64,000 nucleotides of DNA from Saksenaea vasiformis B4078 (GCA_000697055.1 JNDT01002322.1:50391-114390); one strand, 5' to 3'. Positions 11,550-23,284 are shown, counted from the first letter of the stretch. Made by a program: numbers and translations. Notes: generated from the sequence alone by a model not told the origin.

Positions 11550-13282
11550 ATGGTGTTTACTTACAGAGTCAGGTAAGGCGTTGCTTCCTCTTCTTCTTCT
11601 TTCCTTTTACGTGATCTTTAATTCATCCTTTGATAGTGATGCGAACCAGTACATTGTTAAGACTGGTGCTGGTATTAAAGATATCGAATTGGTGAAGAAA
11701 GGCTGGGTGTGGCCAGGTCAACATGCCACTGTGTTCGATGTGACGCCTCAAAACTTCTCTCTTGAATTACATGCAATGACCATCGAGAAACTTGAGTTCC
11801 TCTTGCCTGCCGTCTTTACAATTGGTCCCAAATTGGATGATGCTAGTCTACAAAAGTATGCTCGGCTATTGGCAGGGAGCGAGAACAAGACGAAAGCCAT
11901 GACGGAACTTGTAAAAGGTGTTATCGAAGGTGAAACTCGGGTGATAGCTGCTGTAAGTTTTCTTTTTCCCTCTTGAGTGATCCTCAGGCTAAATCCCGAT
12001 TAGGCAATGTCGATGGAGGAAATTTTTAAAGAACGCCGAACATTCAAAGATATGGTGGTGCGAAACGTCCAGAGCGAACTGGATCATTTGTAAGTCTTTT
12101 TTGTGGAATTTATCAGTCCATTGATTCATCTCATTTGCCGTATTAGTGGTCTCTTTATCTATAATGCCAACATAAAGAGCCTACAAGATACCCCAGGAAG
12201 CGAATATTTCTCGTACTTACGCCAAAAGACCCAGGAAGGCGCGGTGAACCAAGCCAAAATTGGTAAATGGGACATATTGGTATATCATTTGACACTAATT
12301 AAAAATAGACGTGGCTGCGGCTAGGAACAGAGGTGATGTCGGTGCAAAAGAAAAGGAAGGCTTGACACGACAGAATATCCAGCGCATTGAAGCCGAAACC
12401 CTTATCTATGAACGAGAGAAGCAGGCAGAAATCCAGAAGTCACAAGCTGAACTAGAGGAAAAGCAGGCAGCATATGATCGTGGCGTGAAACTCGCAAAGA
12501 TCGAAGCGGAACAGGCGGCACAGATCCGTGAGATGGAGCTGAAAAAACAAGTGGAAGAAAAGAGACAATTGGCAGAGTAAGTCTTTATCGTTTGTGTACA
12601 AAGAAAAAAGGAACCAACATATTCTATTAGAACCGAACGTCTACGTGCTTCCATTGTCGCCAAATCCAAGGCAGAGTATGAAGTATCTGTCCAGAAATCA
12701 AACGCGGAACAGTACAATGCAGAAAGAACAGCCGAAGCCAAATTATTTGAAAAGACAAAAGAGGCAGAAGCTGCTCTTGCCAAGGTGTCGCTCGAAGGAG
12801 AAGGTCAGCGCAAGATGGCCGATGCAGCTTTGTACCGTGAGACACAGAATGCCGAGGCGGATTTCTTGCGAGCACAGAAGGAGGCTGAGGCCATGAAATT
12901 GATGGCTGATGCTCAATTCTACAAGACCCAACGCGAGGCAGAGGGTATGGGCAACACCATGCTAGCTCAAGCCAAGGGTATTGCGGCCATCGTAGATGCT
13001 TTCAAAGGCGACTCTGCTTCAGCTATTCAGTACCTTATGCTTGAAAAGGGTGTTATTCAGGATCTAGCCAGGACAAATGCAGAAGCTATCCGAGGGCTCA
13101 ATCCGAAGATCACTGTATGGAACACAGACGGCGGCAAGCAAGCCCAGAACCCACTTGCCGATATCTACAAGAATTTGCCCCCTTTGCTCACTACCATTCA
13201 AGACCAATGCGGTATTACACCTCCTTCATGGGCCATTAACTTGCCACCACAAGAAACACAAGATTCTTCCAAGAAAGCTTGA
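11550..13282 (+). CDS. Flotillin-like SPFH-domain protein
   Basis: Six exons: 11550-11572, 11637-11952, 12004-12089, 12147-12262, 12309-12576 and 12631-13282, all in phase, giving 486 residues. The first exon is only 23 nt (MVFTYRV plus part of a Ser codon). The N-terminal SPFH domain reads [27 protein letters not shown] and [14 protein letters not shown]. It is followed by a long Ala/Glu/Lys coiled coil (EAEA-type repeats) and the C-terminal block [16 protein letters not shown]. This is the plant/fungal flotillin pattern: a membrane-scaffold protein that inserts as a hairpin in the cytosolic leaflet and oligomerises, with roles in microdomains and endocytosis. No signal peptide is present, as expected. 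There is a second SPFH gene (prohibitin-2) 9 kb downstream. Confidence 0.92.
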
Positions 13283-14065
13283 GATAAATATACAATACCT
13301 TATTATCCTATCTTGCTGTAATGTTTTACCCTTCTACTGTAAATATATCCATATATCTATCTATAACAAGATTTCATTATCTGTGCGTCAATTAGATATG
13401 TGCTGTATCACTTTCAATTGCAATGCTACCGCGTAAGATGTTATCACCATGCGTTTGCAATGGATGAAACTGGAATTTGTTAGCGTAGATGGTGCAGGGA
13501 CATGTACTTGCTCATATGACTACAAATGTTACTAATGAGTAAGCAATGCATCATGACAATACTTATTTCAAGGATCCGTCATACCTTAGCGATTTGCAAG
13601 AACCGTGCGCATGCAGGGCGTGCTAGCAAGAGGCATAAGCTGACATTCATCCTGTTGGTAGCTTTATCGTGTTTTTTTTTTACAACCTCAGGTGCTCTTC
13701 TTTATATCTCTCCTTCTTTACCGATCAATCTACAGCTGGCAAGTGCCTCTGGTCATCTATGCTTGCGAAGGATCACCAGAGTCAATGGTTGGATAAATAC
13801 AAGGGGAATGCAGGAGAACAGTTACTGCAGATTTCGCAACCGCGTTTTCCTTTATCAAGAAAATTAAAACAGAGATCGTGCAGCAGAAAGAAACAAAATG
13901 AATTAATAGGAAAAAAGGGGTTAACGGTACCGAGGAAAAAAAAGAGGAAACGGTTTTGACAATCAATCATTAGGAAGTTAGTGAGAAGGTAGTAGCGAAA
14001 AGGTGGTTAATCGATTGGATTTCCCCAATTGTAACAAATCAAAGAGATGACATGTCATATTTCAA
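13283..14065. other. Intergenic, nothing recognised
   Basis: The 3' flank of the flotillin gene and 5' flank of the secreted-protein gene. Short ORFs here show no conserved motif. Confidence 0.5.
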
Positions 14066-14075
14066 CTATAAAAAC
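14066..14075 (+). promoter_or_regulatory. TATA-like box
   Basis: CTATAAAAAC lies about 35-45 bp upstream of the ATG at 14110. It is the best-formed TATA element of the window and suggests a regulated, possibly strongly expressed gene with a very short leader. Confidence 0.4.
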
Positions 14076-14109
14076 AGATCTCTTTTTCCTTCAACATATC
14101 TTTATCAGT

Positions 14110-14832
14110 ATGAAGTTTTTCAGTGAAACAATAACCTACTTGATTGGTTTCGTTGCTATATTATCCCTTCTGCAGCTGGTGCAGACTTTGCCTGTGAAGC
14201 GCGGCTATGTGTCAACTGAAGTCTCTGGTTCCTCTAACTACAAAGGAAAAGGCGGTACACCTGTACAATCCACTGAGAAGGGCAGCAAATCTTCGCAAAG
14301 GTCCAGCAAACACCAACTAGTCTACTACGAAGCTAGTGAGGAAACCGAAAGTGAAAAATCGTCTTATGAGAAAGCCAAGGGAAGCACAACCAAACAGCAA
14401 CCTGCACCTGTCAAACCTACCGGCAGCTCCGGTACAGCAAAGAAGAAGAAGAAAGGCGCTACTGTAGCACCTGTCAAACCTGCCAAGGGCTCCTCTGCAT
14501 CGAAGGGAGGTACCAAAGATCTCTCGAAGAGCCAGGATCAGTCAAAATCAAACAAAGGCAAGCCCAACACGCAGCTTCAATCAACAGGAAAGAAGGACAC
14601 CTACTCTACGGCACCCGCGAAAGGTCCTAGTGAAGTCCCTGCAAAACCCTCAAAATCTCCAGCGAAGGCAAAAACAAACAAATCTGATGGTGACACCTGT
14701 GAATCGGATGGTGACAACGATGGTGATTCCGACAACGACTCTGACGACGATTCCGATGACGATTCCGATGACGGTTCCGATGACGATTCCGATGACGATT
14801 CCGATGACGATTCCGATGACGAAATAGTATGA
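14110..14832 (+). CDS. Putative secreted low-complexity protein with acidic DSDD repeats
   Basis: A single exon of 240 residues. The N-terminus, MKFFSETITYLIGFVAILSL and the next few residues, is a typical signal peptide ending near LPVKRG, where a dibasic KR could be a processing site. The middle (residues about 30-190) is rich in Lys, Ser, Gly, Pro and Thr. The tail is a run of acidic DSDD units encoded by a 12-bp tandem repeat. No Cys pattern, GPI signal or enzymatic motif is visible. A basic-then-acidic, phosphoserine-prone layout suits a cell-wall, spore-coat or mineral-binding protein, but this is speculation. I do not recognise the family. Confidence 0.7.
   Translation: MKFFSETITYLIGFVAILSLLQLVQTLPVKRGYVSTEVSGSSNYKGKGGTPVQSTEKGSKSSQRSSKHQLVYYEASEETESEKSSYEKAKGSTTKQQPAPVKPTGSSGTAKKKKKGATVAPVKPAKGSSASKGGTKDLSKSQDQSKSNKGKPNTQLQSTGKKDTYSTAPAKGPSEVPAKPSKSPAKAKTNKSDGDTCESDGDNDGDSDNDSDDDSDDDSDDGSDDDSDDDSDDDSDDEIV
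14746..14822 (+). repeat. 12-bp coding tandem repeat (GATTCCGATGAC)
   Basis: About six near-identical copies, each encoding Asp-Ser-Asp-Asp, at the end of the secreted-protein gene. One copy has GGTTCC (Gly). Such arrays readily change copy number. Confidence 0.9.
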
Positions 14833-15176
14833 TGGTTCACTGGAAGCTGGGATCTAGGATATCGCCTCTACGAGGATCTATGATCCAGTTTGTTATATGT
14901 AGCTGTACATGGTAGGAATATTCTCATTGGAACAAATAGCAGCTTTCGATTCCAACATTGAAAATAAAAGAATCATTCATGTCACTTCAGCTGTCCCTTT
15001 TCTTGGATGCAGTTAAATCGAAGCATAGTATTCTTAACTTTAATCACCAAAAAGGAATGCCGTAGACTAGAAATATCAGCAAAGGCACCATGCTTACGTT
15101 GTATGCTTCCTTAATCGTATGTTAGGAACCAGTCCAAAAGCGACGTCAATGGATACGTCGCAGGTCTGGATCTAGA
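14833..15176. other. Intergenic, nothing recognised
   Basis: 3' flank with an AATAAAAG signal near 14963; otherwise no coding or repeated structure seen. Confidence 0.45.
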
Positions 15177-16287
15177 TTATAGGAATAGTAGTCCGACCGC
15201 ATAGATAATGATCGAAAATGATTCCCAAATATTCAAGATTATCGAGATACTTATTGACCGCCTGCTATTGGCATCTAGAACAAAAAGCGTGTCAGAGAAA
15301 TGAATCATGGATCTGCGTGCTGACAAAATTATTCTCTTCCTTTGAATGTCTGTGGCATTGTATATCAACATTGTTTGCACATGCATATTGCTAAAATACA
15401 TTCTATCTAGATCAGTTGCTATAATTATGCATTGCGGCAATGCTTTCGCTGATGGCGTTTGCTTTCCAATCATTTGACGTATTATGGACAGTTTTGATTG
15501 GCTTCTGCATGGAGGCAATCCAATTTAGGCAAGTAGCACCAGCCATCGGCGCACTGACCAGCTTGCGTTAATCCAGATAAAACCCAAGTTCGCGCTAATG
15601 AAGGATGGAATATGCAGCCATTGTACACATATTAGAAGCAATCTCATACTCTACTTACATCAACTTGATCCTTGGATGGGCATAAAATTCATAGGGTAGC
15701 ACAAAAAATGCAACCATGGTTAGTAATGAGACTAGCATATCAATTACTTTAAGCATGAAAACCACCGATGGCGGTAGCCAGACTTGCACCATATCCGGTG
15801 GAACTGAAGTGGGAGGAATCTGGCGACAAAGGCCAGTGATACACGCACTGTAGAGGACTTGAACCGATTCAGCATCTGGCTTTCTATCGTAGAAAAGAGA
15901 TGATGATGCTGCACGGTGTGAACGCATGTACTTGTGAAATGATGGGCGAAAAAGCACCACCGCAGCCGAGGCACTTCGGAACAGAGCTATTGCAGGCGAA
16001 ACGACAGACAAACAGACATGAGTGATCCTACATGTGCATTCCATCAAAACTACATACCGGGGATGTTAAGAAGTACGCGGTCGAAGAAAAAAAGATTTAT
16101 GCATCCCTTCAGATACCCATCTCGCCTCATTATCTAAAACAGACATTGCGGTTGGACACTGGAACCAATAAATCAGAATAGTGAGCCAACAGTACACGGG
16201 AAAATGCACTTCGGGGCTGATGCAACAAATATCTGCTTCCTCCGCACGGTTAAAATGTACATCATGCAAAAAAAAAAAAAAATCCAA
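15177..16287 (-). CDS. Putative multi-pass membrane protein, founder of a local repeat family
   Basis: Gene model is incomplete. An upstream exon (about 16287-16058) encodes VYCWLTILIYWFQCPTAMSV and VLDNEARWVSEGMHK. It is spliced at GTATGT (16057) to an exon ending at 15654 with hydrophobic stretches VVFMLKVIDMLVSLLTM and VAFFVLPYEF, then donor GTAAGT. A last exon ends at 15177 with a membrane segment (IILNIWESFSIIIYAVGLLFL). The 5' start is not clear. No known family is recognised. Decayed relatives of the same exons lie at 20.6-21.1, 23.3-23.6, 26.0 and 56.9 kb, with the exon junctions conserved, so this is a gene family rather than chance ORFs. Whether this copy is functional is uncertain. 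Confidence 0.4.
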
Positions 16288-17249
16288 CGTAAAGTTTATC
16301 TGGAGCTAACGGTAAACGGTCTAAAATTGCGCAGAACTGTAAAGTAATTCCGGTAATCTCAGTATGTCTTTGACGAACGTGTTCCAAGTTTATCTCTCTT
16401 CGTTGGCGCAATTTGCAACTGTTGGGTAACTAAATTTATTTACTTTAAAGTAAGGTGCATGTACATATGTCTGTTCCGTACATGGCGCCAATGTTAGCGA
16501 TCTTTAACATTTTCTTTATGAAATGTGCTTGTCACGGTAGAATCCAGAGCTCCTGTAGAGTTATGGAGTATCAACGTTCACAGATAACTTTGCTATCCAA
16601 TGAGATCAATTTTTACTCATAGGAGGTCTATCCGAACCTTATGGACTTTGGCCACATGAATATTATGTTTGATATTTTTGACTCTTCGTGTCGTAATGAT
16701 TTCTGGAAATTCACAGGTCGGAATCATTACGGCGAAATTTCCATACCCTCCAAACAACGCTTAGCGTCTTTAAAAAGTAAGCTCGTGGACTGAGTAATAC
16801 TCAAACCGATTAATAGAGCAACAGAGAGCTTTCAAAGCTATCTATTTGCGTAAGTTTCCTATGTCTCTCTTGGCGGCAAATCGTACTTACGCCGTTTTCT
16901 GTCTTTTTCTCCGTCTAGTGTTACATTACTCGCGGTTACAAAAGCGCTCTTTAATAGCATTTGTGAAAGATAGTGGTAAACCACGTTTTAGGCAGATATT
17001 TACTGTTTATTCTCTCTTTGGTATAGATCGGTAAGCTTGACTAATAACTATTGCGATTCCCCCACTCCGAATTGCCCCTCCACCTCTTGGTCTCCAGGTT
17101 GACGCGCCCTTCGCCTCACTTCTACCTGTGTTCTCCATAGACACCCGTGTCCAATGATACTACCTTCCCGCATAAGCCTTACCTGTATAAACGGACGATG
17201 TATCAATTCCTTACCGATTCTTGTTGTTCGTCTTCTTGTTCCTCTTTTA

Positions 17250-17330
17250 CCCATCCTCTTCCTACTCATCCTCTTCTTATTCATCCTCTTCTTATTCATT
17301 CCTTTTCTTACCCATCCTCTTCTTGCTTAC
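17250..17330. repeat. About 15-bp pyrimidine-rich tandem repeat
   Basis: Around five imperfect copies of CATCCTCTTCTTATT. The opposite strand is purine-rich and could be read as a repeated Lys-Lys-Arg-Met motif, but no gene around it is convincing. Confidence 0.75.
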
Positions 17331-17974
17331 CTTATTATTCTTGTTCTTGTTCGTCGGTTTCTTTTATTTTTTTTGTTTCCGGGGAAGAGGGGAAATCGCA
17401 ACCCATGACAGGTTCGACGCCTTCGCTGAAGAGAAGGCTGAAGAGAAAGTAGAGTGATACTCCACTAAAACCCCTCTCCCGTTTGTGCTTGTCATTCCAT
17501 CCGCCGGTATCATCCCATCGCCGTGACATGGAGATACATCCGCCGATGCATGGGTTGATCGTTTGCGAGATCAACCTACCTCCTGGATCCGACCCTCCAT
17601 GGAGAGAGAGGATCGTACACCAGCTGGACCAGATGGGCGCATCCAGCCCTGACAGACAAATGCTGTCAGGAAGCATGCCCGCCAGTTCCCGCCCCCGGAA
17701 CTGACGAATACATCGACTTTAGACATTACTCTCTGGTGTCATGTAAACCAGTCGAACGAATGTTCTAATAAAAAGCGCATGTCGGCTATCAAACCGGAGT
17801 GACAACTATACGGATAGATTCAGTACCAGGAATCAGCCGAACCCGTAGATCAGATCCACAGGACAATGCGTTAACTGACCTCTGAGGCTGAGGCACAGCT
17901 AAAAGGGGGGGTATTTTAAAGGATCATCTCTGGGAACCTTCCATCCCACAAGACTAAAGTCCTGAGACGTGCGC

Positions 17975-18052
17975 AGGCTAACTCAATGAAGGGAACTCAA
18001 TGAAGAGGACCCAGTGGAGAGAGCTCAATGAAGAGAACTCAATGGAGAAAGC
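17975..18052. repeat. About 14-bp tandem repeat (GAACTCAATGAAGA)
   Basis: Five imperfect units of the type GA-CTCAATG(A/G)AGA in direct orientation, with one diverged unit (GACCCAGTGGAGAGA). Confidence 0.7.
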
Positions 18053-20574
18053 CGGTCAGGCGAATACCCCAAGAACAGTTACTCCGGACTGACTGTCCTC
18101 AGGACGCACGCTGCCACGTAGTTTAAGGATATCTCCCTGGGAACATGGCCGGCCCGCGCGTGTTGGCCAACTCCATAAAGGTGAAAACCAGTCAGCTGAA
18201 GCTCCAATCCGGAAAAAAAAAACCGGGAAGCCGATACCCAACCCAAAGGAGCCTGATCAATCCAATGAACACGCGAAATCCCATAATCATAATCGCCAAA
18301 GGATTGTGAAGTTTCATCCCGGGACAGGAATCCGCCAATCCTAAGACGGTGCGCCAGATAACCTCTCTCGAAGTTACCTACTGACCAGCTCCTCCTCCTC
18401 AGAAACCAGTTCAGCCAGAAGGACTGGGGTCCCAAAGGGCGACTTTGGAAATTCGGCACGGTGACGCATAACTTACTGGATGACGACCAATGGAGGACTG
18501 GCAACATATAGATGGTGCAAAGCCACGGCCATGGGTTTGCATAATCCTGAGTCTCTACAAGAAAAAAGCATGAACAAAGTACAGCGAGTTGTTATCTACT
18601 CGCCGTACCATGATCGAGAGCGTACACAAGTGGTTGATAAAAAAGAAAAAAAGAAATAAACACAAGAAACATACCTTGAAAAGGAAGACCGATCGTGGAG
18701 ACTCAGTAGACTATGCAAATTCTGACGCCAGAAGCGAAGCGGAAGGAAAGGATGGATGGATGGTACCTGCCTCGGAGTCGTAAACTATAATAGTTGAGTT
18801 ACACCGTGTGAAACAAACAGTACAAAAACGTACCTAATTTGATTCGGCATTTGCGGTTTGCATAACACCGACGCGATCGTGAAATGATTGCAATGAGTAA
18901 TTAACATGTCAATGAATGGAAAGGATCAATCAAATGTTTACTTACTTTGACCAAGGTGGAATGTTCAGGGCCCGACCAGTAAGTAGAATCTGTCCGCTTG
19001 AGAATGCATGCGAAATCAGAAATGGGAGTTAATGAGAAAAGAATAAATGATCGATCGATTCATAAAGCATACCTTGTTCAAGTAAACAGAAACGCGTTTA
19101 AAACACGAGATACGCGTGTTTACGGGAACTAAACAGCATGTAAAAAAACGAGTTCTTTTGGAAGATCGCTTACCGAGTTGCTGCGCCGCAGCAAGTGAAT
19201 AAGGAAATGAGAAAAGCAGTAATAAAAAGAAAAGAAGAAGAATGAGATAAAAGATAAAATTGAAAAGAATAAGAAAGAAAAACAAAAGAGAGAGAAGAAG
19301 AGAAGTATAAAAGAAAAGAAGTATAAAAAAGAAACGCTCTTTCATCGGCATCATAAGCAGAGAGTGGCCAGCTCTTTGCAACGTCTTGTATGTCTGGCCA
19401 GGACAACAAGAACGCATGATGATGATGTTGGCCTCCGACACTGAGCACAACAAGAAGTATAAAAAGGAAAACTTACCAAAAGAAGATATAAACGAAAAGA
19501 GAAAAAAACACAAAAAGGAAAAAAAAACGCCTTTTTAAAGACCTCTTGAGAAATCAACCCCAGCGCGTTATGTCACTCCCCCAAAGATAATGCAGTGTTT
19601 CTGGGGAAAGAAAAAAAAGATGGGTATATTGAAGTGATCTCTCATGTCGAAGGTTTGTTGCAAAGGGCATTAACGCATTCGAATGTCATTTAGTTTGGTC
19701 ATTCAGTTGAATGCCACGGAATCGCGATTACGAAAATAGCCTAATGTAACGGCGATTACATTGCGCTTTCCCGGTGTTTATTCGCAGTACGTTTTTCCTA
19801 CGGTAAGTAACTTAACTTCTCTTCAGTATTATTTTACTGCCGGTATTAATGATAATTGCATAAAGGTTGATCTATTACTGCGGTCGGATCTTCATTAAAG
19901 CATGGGAAAAAAAGGTGCCGTTGTCAACATCAAGTGTCGCTTCGCATTACAAAAGATATTTGCCAGTTTGAAATAGCCTAGATATATATAGTATAAAAAA
20001 CGGCCTGGAGGGGTAATTACGATTGTTATCGTTCCTTTGTTTTAAGTGTCTGTAACTCTCGAATTTTGTAGAATTAAACTATCTGTGCGTCCTGCTCTCC
20101 ACTTTCTCGTAGATCTACCACATTGGTCTTAAAACAGCTGGCTTGATCGATAAGGTGATAACAGAAACCTTCGTGATTCATTTCAATTTCTCGATTCGCT
20201 TCGAGTACCCGTTTCTACTGTATAGCAGAAATGCGCACAAAGACATTGTATTTAAATAACTTTGTTAGCCCATAATTGTTCGTGCCTACCGTGCCTCTAG
20301 TGTTATCTTGTTAAGCGACGTTATTTTGGAAGTTCATATTGCCTTCATCCTTCGATCGTAGTTTTCCTTTTTTCTTTCTATTGCACACTGCGTATTCAGG
20401 ACAGTGGCATTCAGTATAAAATAGCTGTGTATCCTTTGAGTTTACGCGTTGTTAAAGCTGAATGAAAATGATACGAATTATGCGCGAATATGTTCTTGCG
20501 AGCTCAAAGTTTCCAATCTGCTCTAAAGAAAATTGAATATACGGTCGTTGATACATCAATTTTTCGTCAGAAGG

Positions 20575-21070
20575 TGAATGAACTTACATGAACTTGATTT
20601 CTCCAGTGGACGCAAAATTGATTCGAGCAGCATAAAAAATGATCCTTGGTTAGTAAATGAAAGATGCTTTAATGTCATCTCTCTAAACCCCGAAGGGTAT
20701 GGCCACACAGCTTTGGCGACCTGCCCCGCGACTGAAGCGGTGGGGACGGCGTGCAGCGGGGGAGATCCAATGGCATGGGAGTGGCCATTTTCTAAACGGT
20801 CTGCAGAGGACTTAAAGTGCTACAGCGTCTGGAAAGGTTCTGTCGCGGAAGTTGAGCGATCCTGAGTGTGTGACAACATTTATTTACTTGAGCGAAGGGA
20901 GTAAAGCGCGGACGCGGCCAAGTCGGCTCGGGAGAGTGGTTGTGCTGTATAAACTGCAGACAAAAAAGACACATATAATCTTGTACATGTAATGAATTGG
21001 CAAACTTACCGGGAATGTTAAAGATAAACAAAGCCAAACAAAAGAATAGAAGGAAAAGGAAGCATTCCCT
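20575..21070 (-). pseudogene. Decayed copy of the 15-16 kb membrane-protein family
   Basis: Minus-strand translation gives CCSNQFCVHWRNQVH followed by a GTAAG donor at 20585, matching the end of the second exon of the intact copy (EFYAHPRIKLM then GTAAGT). Farther 5', VLDDGK, a stop, and CVYKGNASFSFYSF match VLDNEARWVSEGMHKSFF, again ending in a CCCGGTAAG donor. Stops and frame changes lie between, so this copy is not coding. Confidence 0.5.
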
Positions 21071-21164
21071 TTATATACGCATCACTTTCCGTCATCTAAA
21101 ACTTCTTTTTTTTTGGTGAGACCAAAAAAAAGGCCTATCTTTAACATGCCTTTTCCAGGTGACA

Positions 21165-21420
21165 ATGGAATCCTGTTTCTGACATACCTGTTTGTATGAG
21201 TCAAAAGAGCCCGATCACTGGTACATCGCTTTGCAGGAGTTGATGGTACCCTATCACAGGTACGTCTTCTGCGTGGAATAACAAAGTCCGATCACTGACA
21301 CGCATTCTGCATGAGACAAATAACCCTATATTTAACATGGGATAATCGAACCCTATGTTTAGCACGTCCTCTGCACGAGGCAATGTAGCCTGTCTCCGAC
21401 GCATCTTTGCCTTAGATAAT
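21165..21420. repeat. Degenerate tandem repeat, roughly 40-45 bp unit
   Basis: Successive imperfect units of the type (CCTATCTCTGACA)-CGTCTTCTGCATGAGACAAT, for example around 21173, 21210, 21249, 21288, 21345 and 21385. On the minus strand an open frame reads repeated DVPVIGY / DVPVIGLF / MLNIGLF peptides. The array follows directly on the decayed membrane-protein copy. Similar units occur at about 26.32-26.42 kb. Confidence 0.55.
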
Positions 21421-22032
21421 GGGAAGCTACCAATGGCACGAAAATCATAACATCGGATGAACCTAAAAACATGTACTTGAAAACACAGGCTTCATCTGTG
21501 AAGTGACGCCGGCAAAGTGATTGAAAAAATCTAACAAAAATTGAAGTCGCGCGTCGTACAAGCTGCGCTTAAAAATGTCTGTCTGAGAGTCGAAAGATCC
21601 ACCCTTGTGAACTTCTCAAAGTTTATTCAGGACTGCAGTGCCATTATGGAGGAGGCCCACTAGGATGAGTGCATATAATTATGTGAAAGTCTCCACATGC
21701 TTCATTGTACTTTTCAGATTGTGTTTGCACCTTATAGCCAAAGGAGAATTACACTGTATGATCTTATTGTAGTTCATAGCAATGACCAATCGATATATAG
21801 CAACGAGAAATCTGAGCAGATGCATTGCATCCTATTCACTCTTCAGATGGTAAGTCAGTTACAGAGGTTGTCGTCCATTGCGGTTGGCTCGGGGGGATTT
21901 TTCGCCCCCACACGACGTCTCTTTGATTTTACTGACGTCATTTTGCTGTGACCGTGGGTTGTTGGATTGCGAGACCCAAAAATTTTGAGGGTGGCGGGTG
22001 TCCAGTACTCAAAAACATCAACGTTTAAACAA

Positions 22033-23061
22033 ATGGCACAGCAAGCGAAGCAGGCAGCACAGAGACTTGGTGGCATGTTCCCCAAGGGTAGCGGCAAGGG
22101 TTTGGGTTCCGCTACTGGAGCCCTTATTGTTCTTGGTGCTCTTGGTTACGGTGTGAATGCATCGCTTTTCAACGGTAAACAAAAGAAAAGAGACACGCGT
22201 CCATTACCCCCGGCTAAGAATATAACTGACGATTTTCATGGGAAATAGTTGATGGTGGTCACAGAGCTATCAAGTACACACGTCTTTTTGGTGTGCAGAA
22301 CACTGTGTACAATGAAGGTACTCACTTCATGGTTCCCTGGTTCGAGACCCCTATCATTTACGATGTCCGTGCCAAGCCCCGCAATGTTGCTTCCTTGACG
22401 GGTACCAAGGGTAAGTTTGGGTAAAGAAGAAGAGAAAGAGGGCTCACAGGGGGTTATTCTGTGTTTAGATTTGCAAATGGTCAACATTACCTGCCGTGTT
22501 CTTTCCAAGCCCCGCGTCGATCAGTTGGCTACTGTCTACCGTACCTTGGGTCAGGATTATGACGAACGTATTCTTCCTTCCATTGTCAATGAAGTCTTGA
22601 AATCCGTTGTTGCACAGTTCACAGCTTCTCAACTTATCACCCAGCGTGAGCGTGTGTCCCGTCTCGTCCGTGAGAACCTTGTTCGCCGTGCCCTTCGTTT
22701 CAACATTATCTTGGATGATGTGTCGATTACTCACGTTGGATTCTCGCCCGTTTTCGAATCTGCCGTCGAAGCCAAACAGATTGCTCAACAGGATGCTCAG
22801 CGTGCTGCCTTTGTTGTTGACAAGGCCCGTCAAGAAAAGCAGTCAGTCATTGTCCGTGCTGAGGGTGAGGCTAAATCCGCTGAACTTATTGGTGAGGCCA
22901 TTAAGAACAAGCCTGGTTTCTTGGAATTGAAGCGAATTGAGGCTGCTCGTGAAATTGCCGCTGTTATCGCCAGAAGCGGAAATCGTGTCATGCTCGACTC
23001 GGACACTCTGTTGCTTAACGTCAACACTGCCAGTGCGTCCAATGCTAAGGCATCAAAATAA
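22033..23061 (+). CDS. PHB2: Prohibitin-2
   Basis: Three exons: 22033-22174, 22249-22410 and 22469-23061, joined in phase 1 and giving 298 residues, the usual length. The N-terminus has a single membrane segment (GALIVLGALGYGVNASLF). The SPFH/PHB domain follows: GGHRAIKYTRLFGVQ, GTHFMVPWFETPIIYDVR, RVLSKPRVDQLATVYRTLG and DYDERILPSIVNEVLKSVVA. A C-terminal coiled coil (QQDAQRAAFVVDKARQEKQ) and the GNRVMLDSDTLLLNV block complete it. The protein forms ring complexes with prohibitin-1 in the mitochondrial inner membrane, holding m-AAA protease and supporting cristae. The first exon, which ends just after the membrane segment, starts at the first ATG in frame (MAQQAKQAAQRLGG). Confidence 0.96.
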
Positions 23062-23284
23062 GCGTTTTGAATAGGATAGAGAGGGTGGCGTAATCCATAG
23101 TGCCAAACAAAAAACAAAAAAATAAAACTTAATGTAGACAGGAAAAGGTGGGTCGCATGGGTCTTCTTGATAACTTTTCTCCCTGTATACTGTTTATCGA
23201 ATGGATTCTTACTCTACTTTATGTAAATTCTGCGCTAAGGAAGGGATGAAACATGCGGTTATCAGTATATAAATTGGCGATAAA

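Larger units (their letters stand above)
16288..20560. other. Gene-poor region with simple repeats
   Basis: No gene recognised. From 17.05 to 18.5 kb the DNA is visibly richer in G+C than its surroundings and holds two short tandem arrays (listed separately) and long ORFs on both strands without conserved motifs; it may be a decayed element. From 19.15 to 19.55 kb there is an A/G-rich low-complexity tract. The remainder is AT-rich spacer. Confidence 0.4.

Noticed and set aside
17154..17676. Overlapping ORFs of 80-110 codons on both strands
   Set aside because: They cross simple repeats and contain no domain; not listed as genes.
19016..19557. Phe/Leu/Ser-rich ORFs on the minus strand
   Set aside because: They arise from an A/G-rich low-complexity tract.
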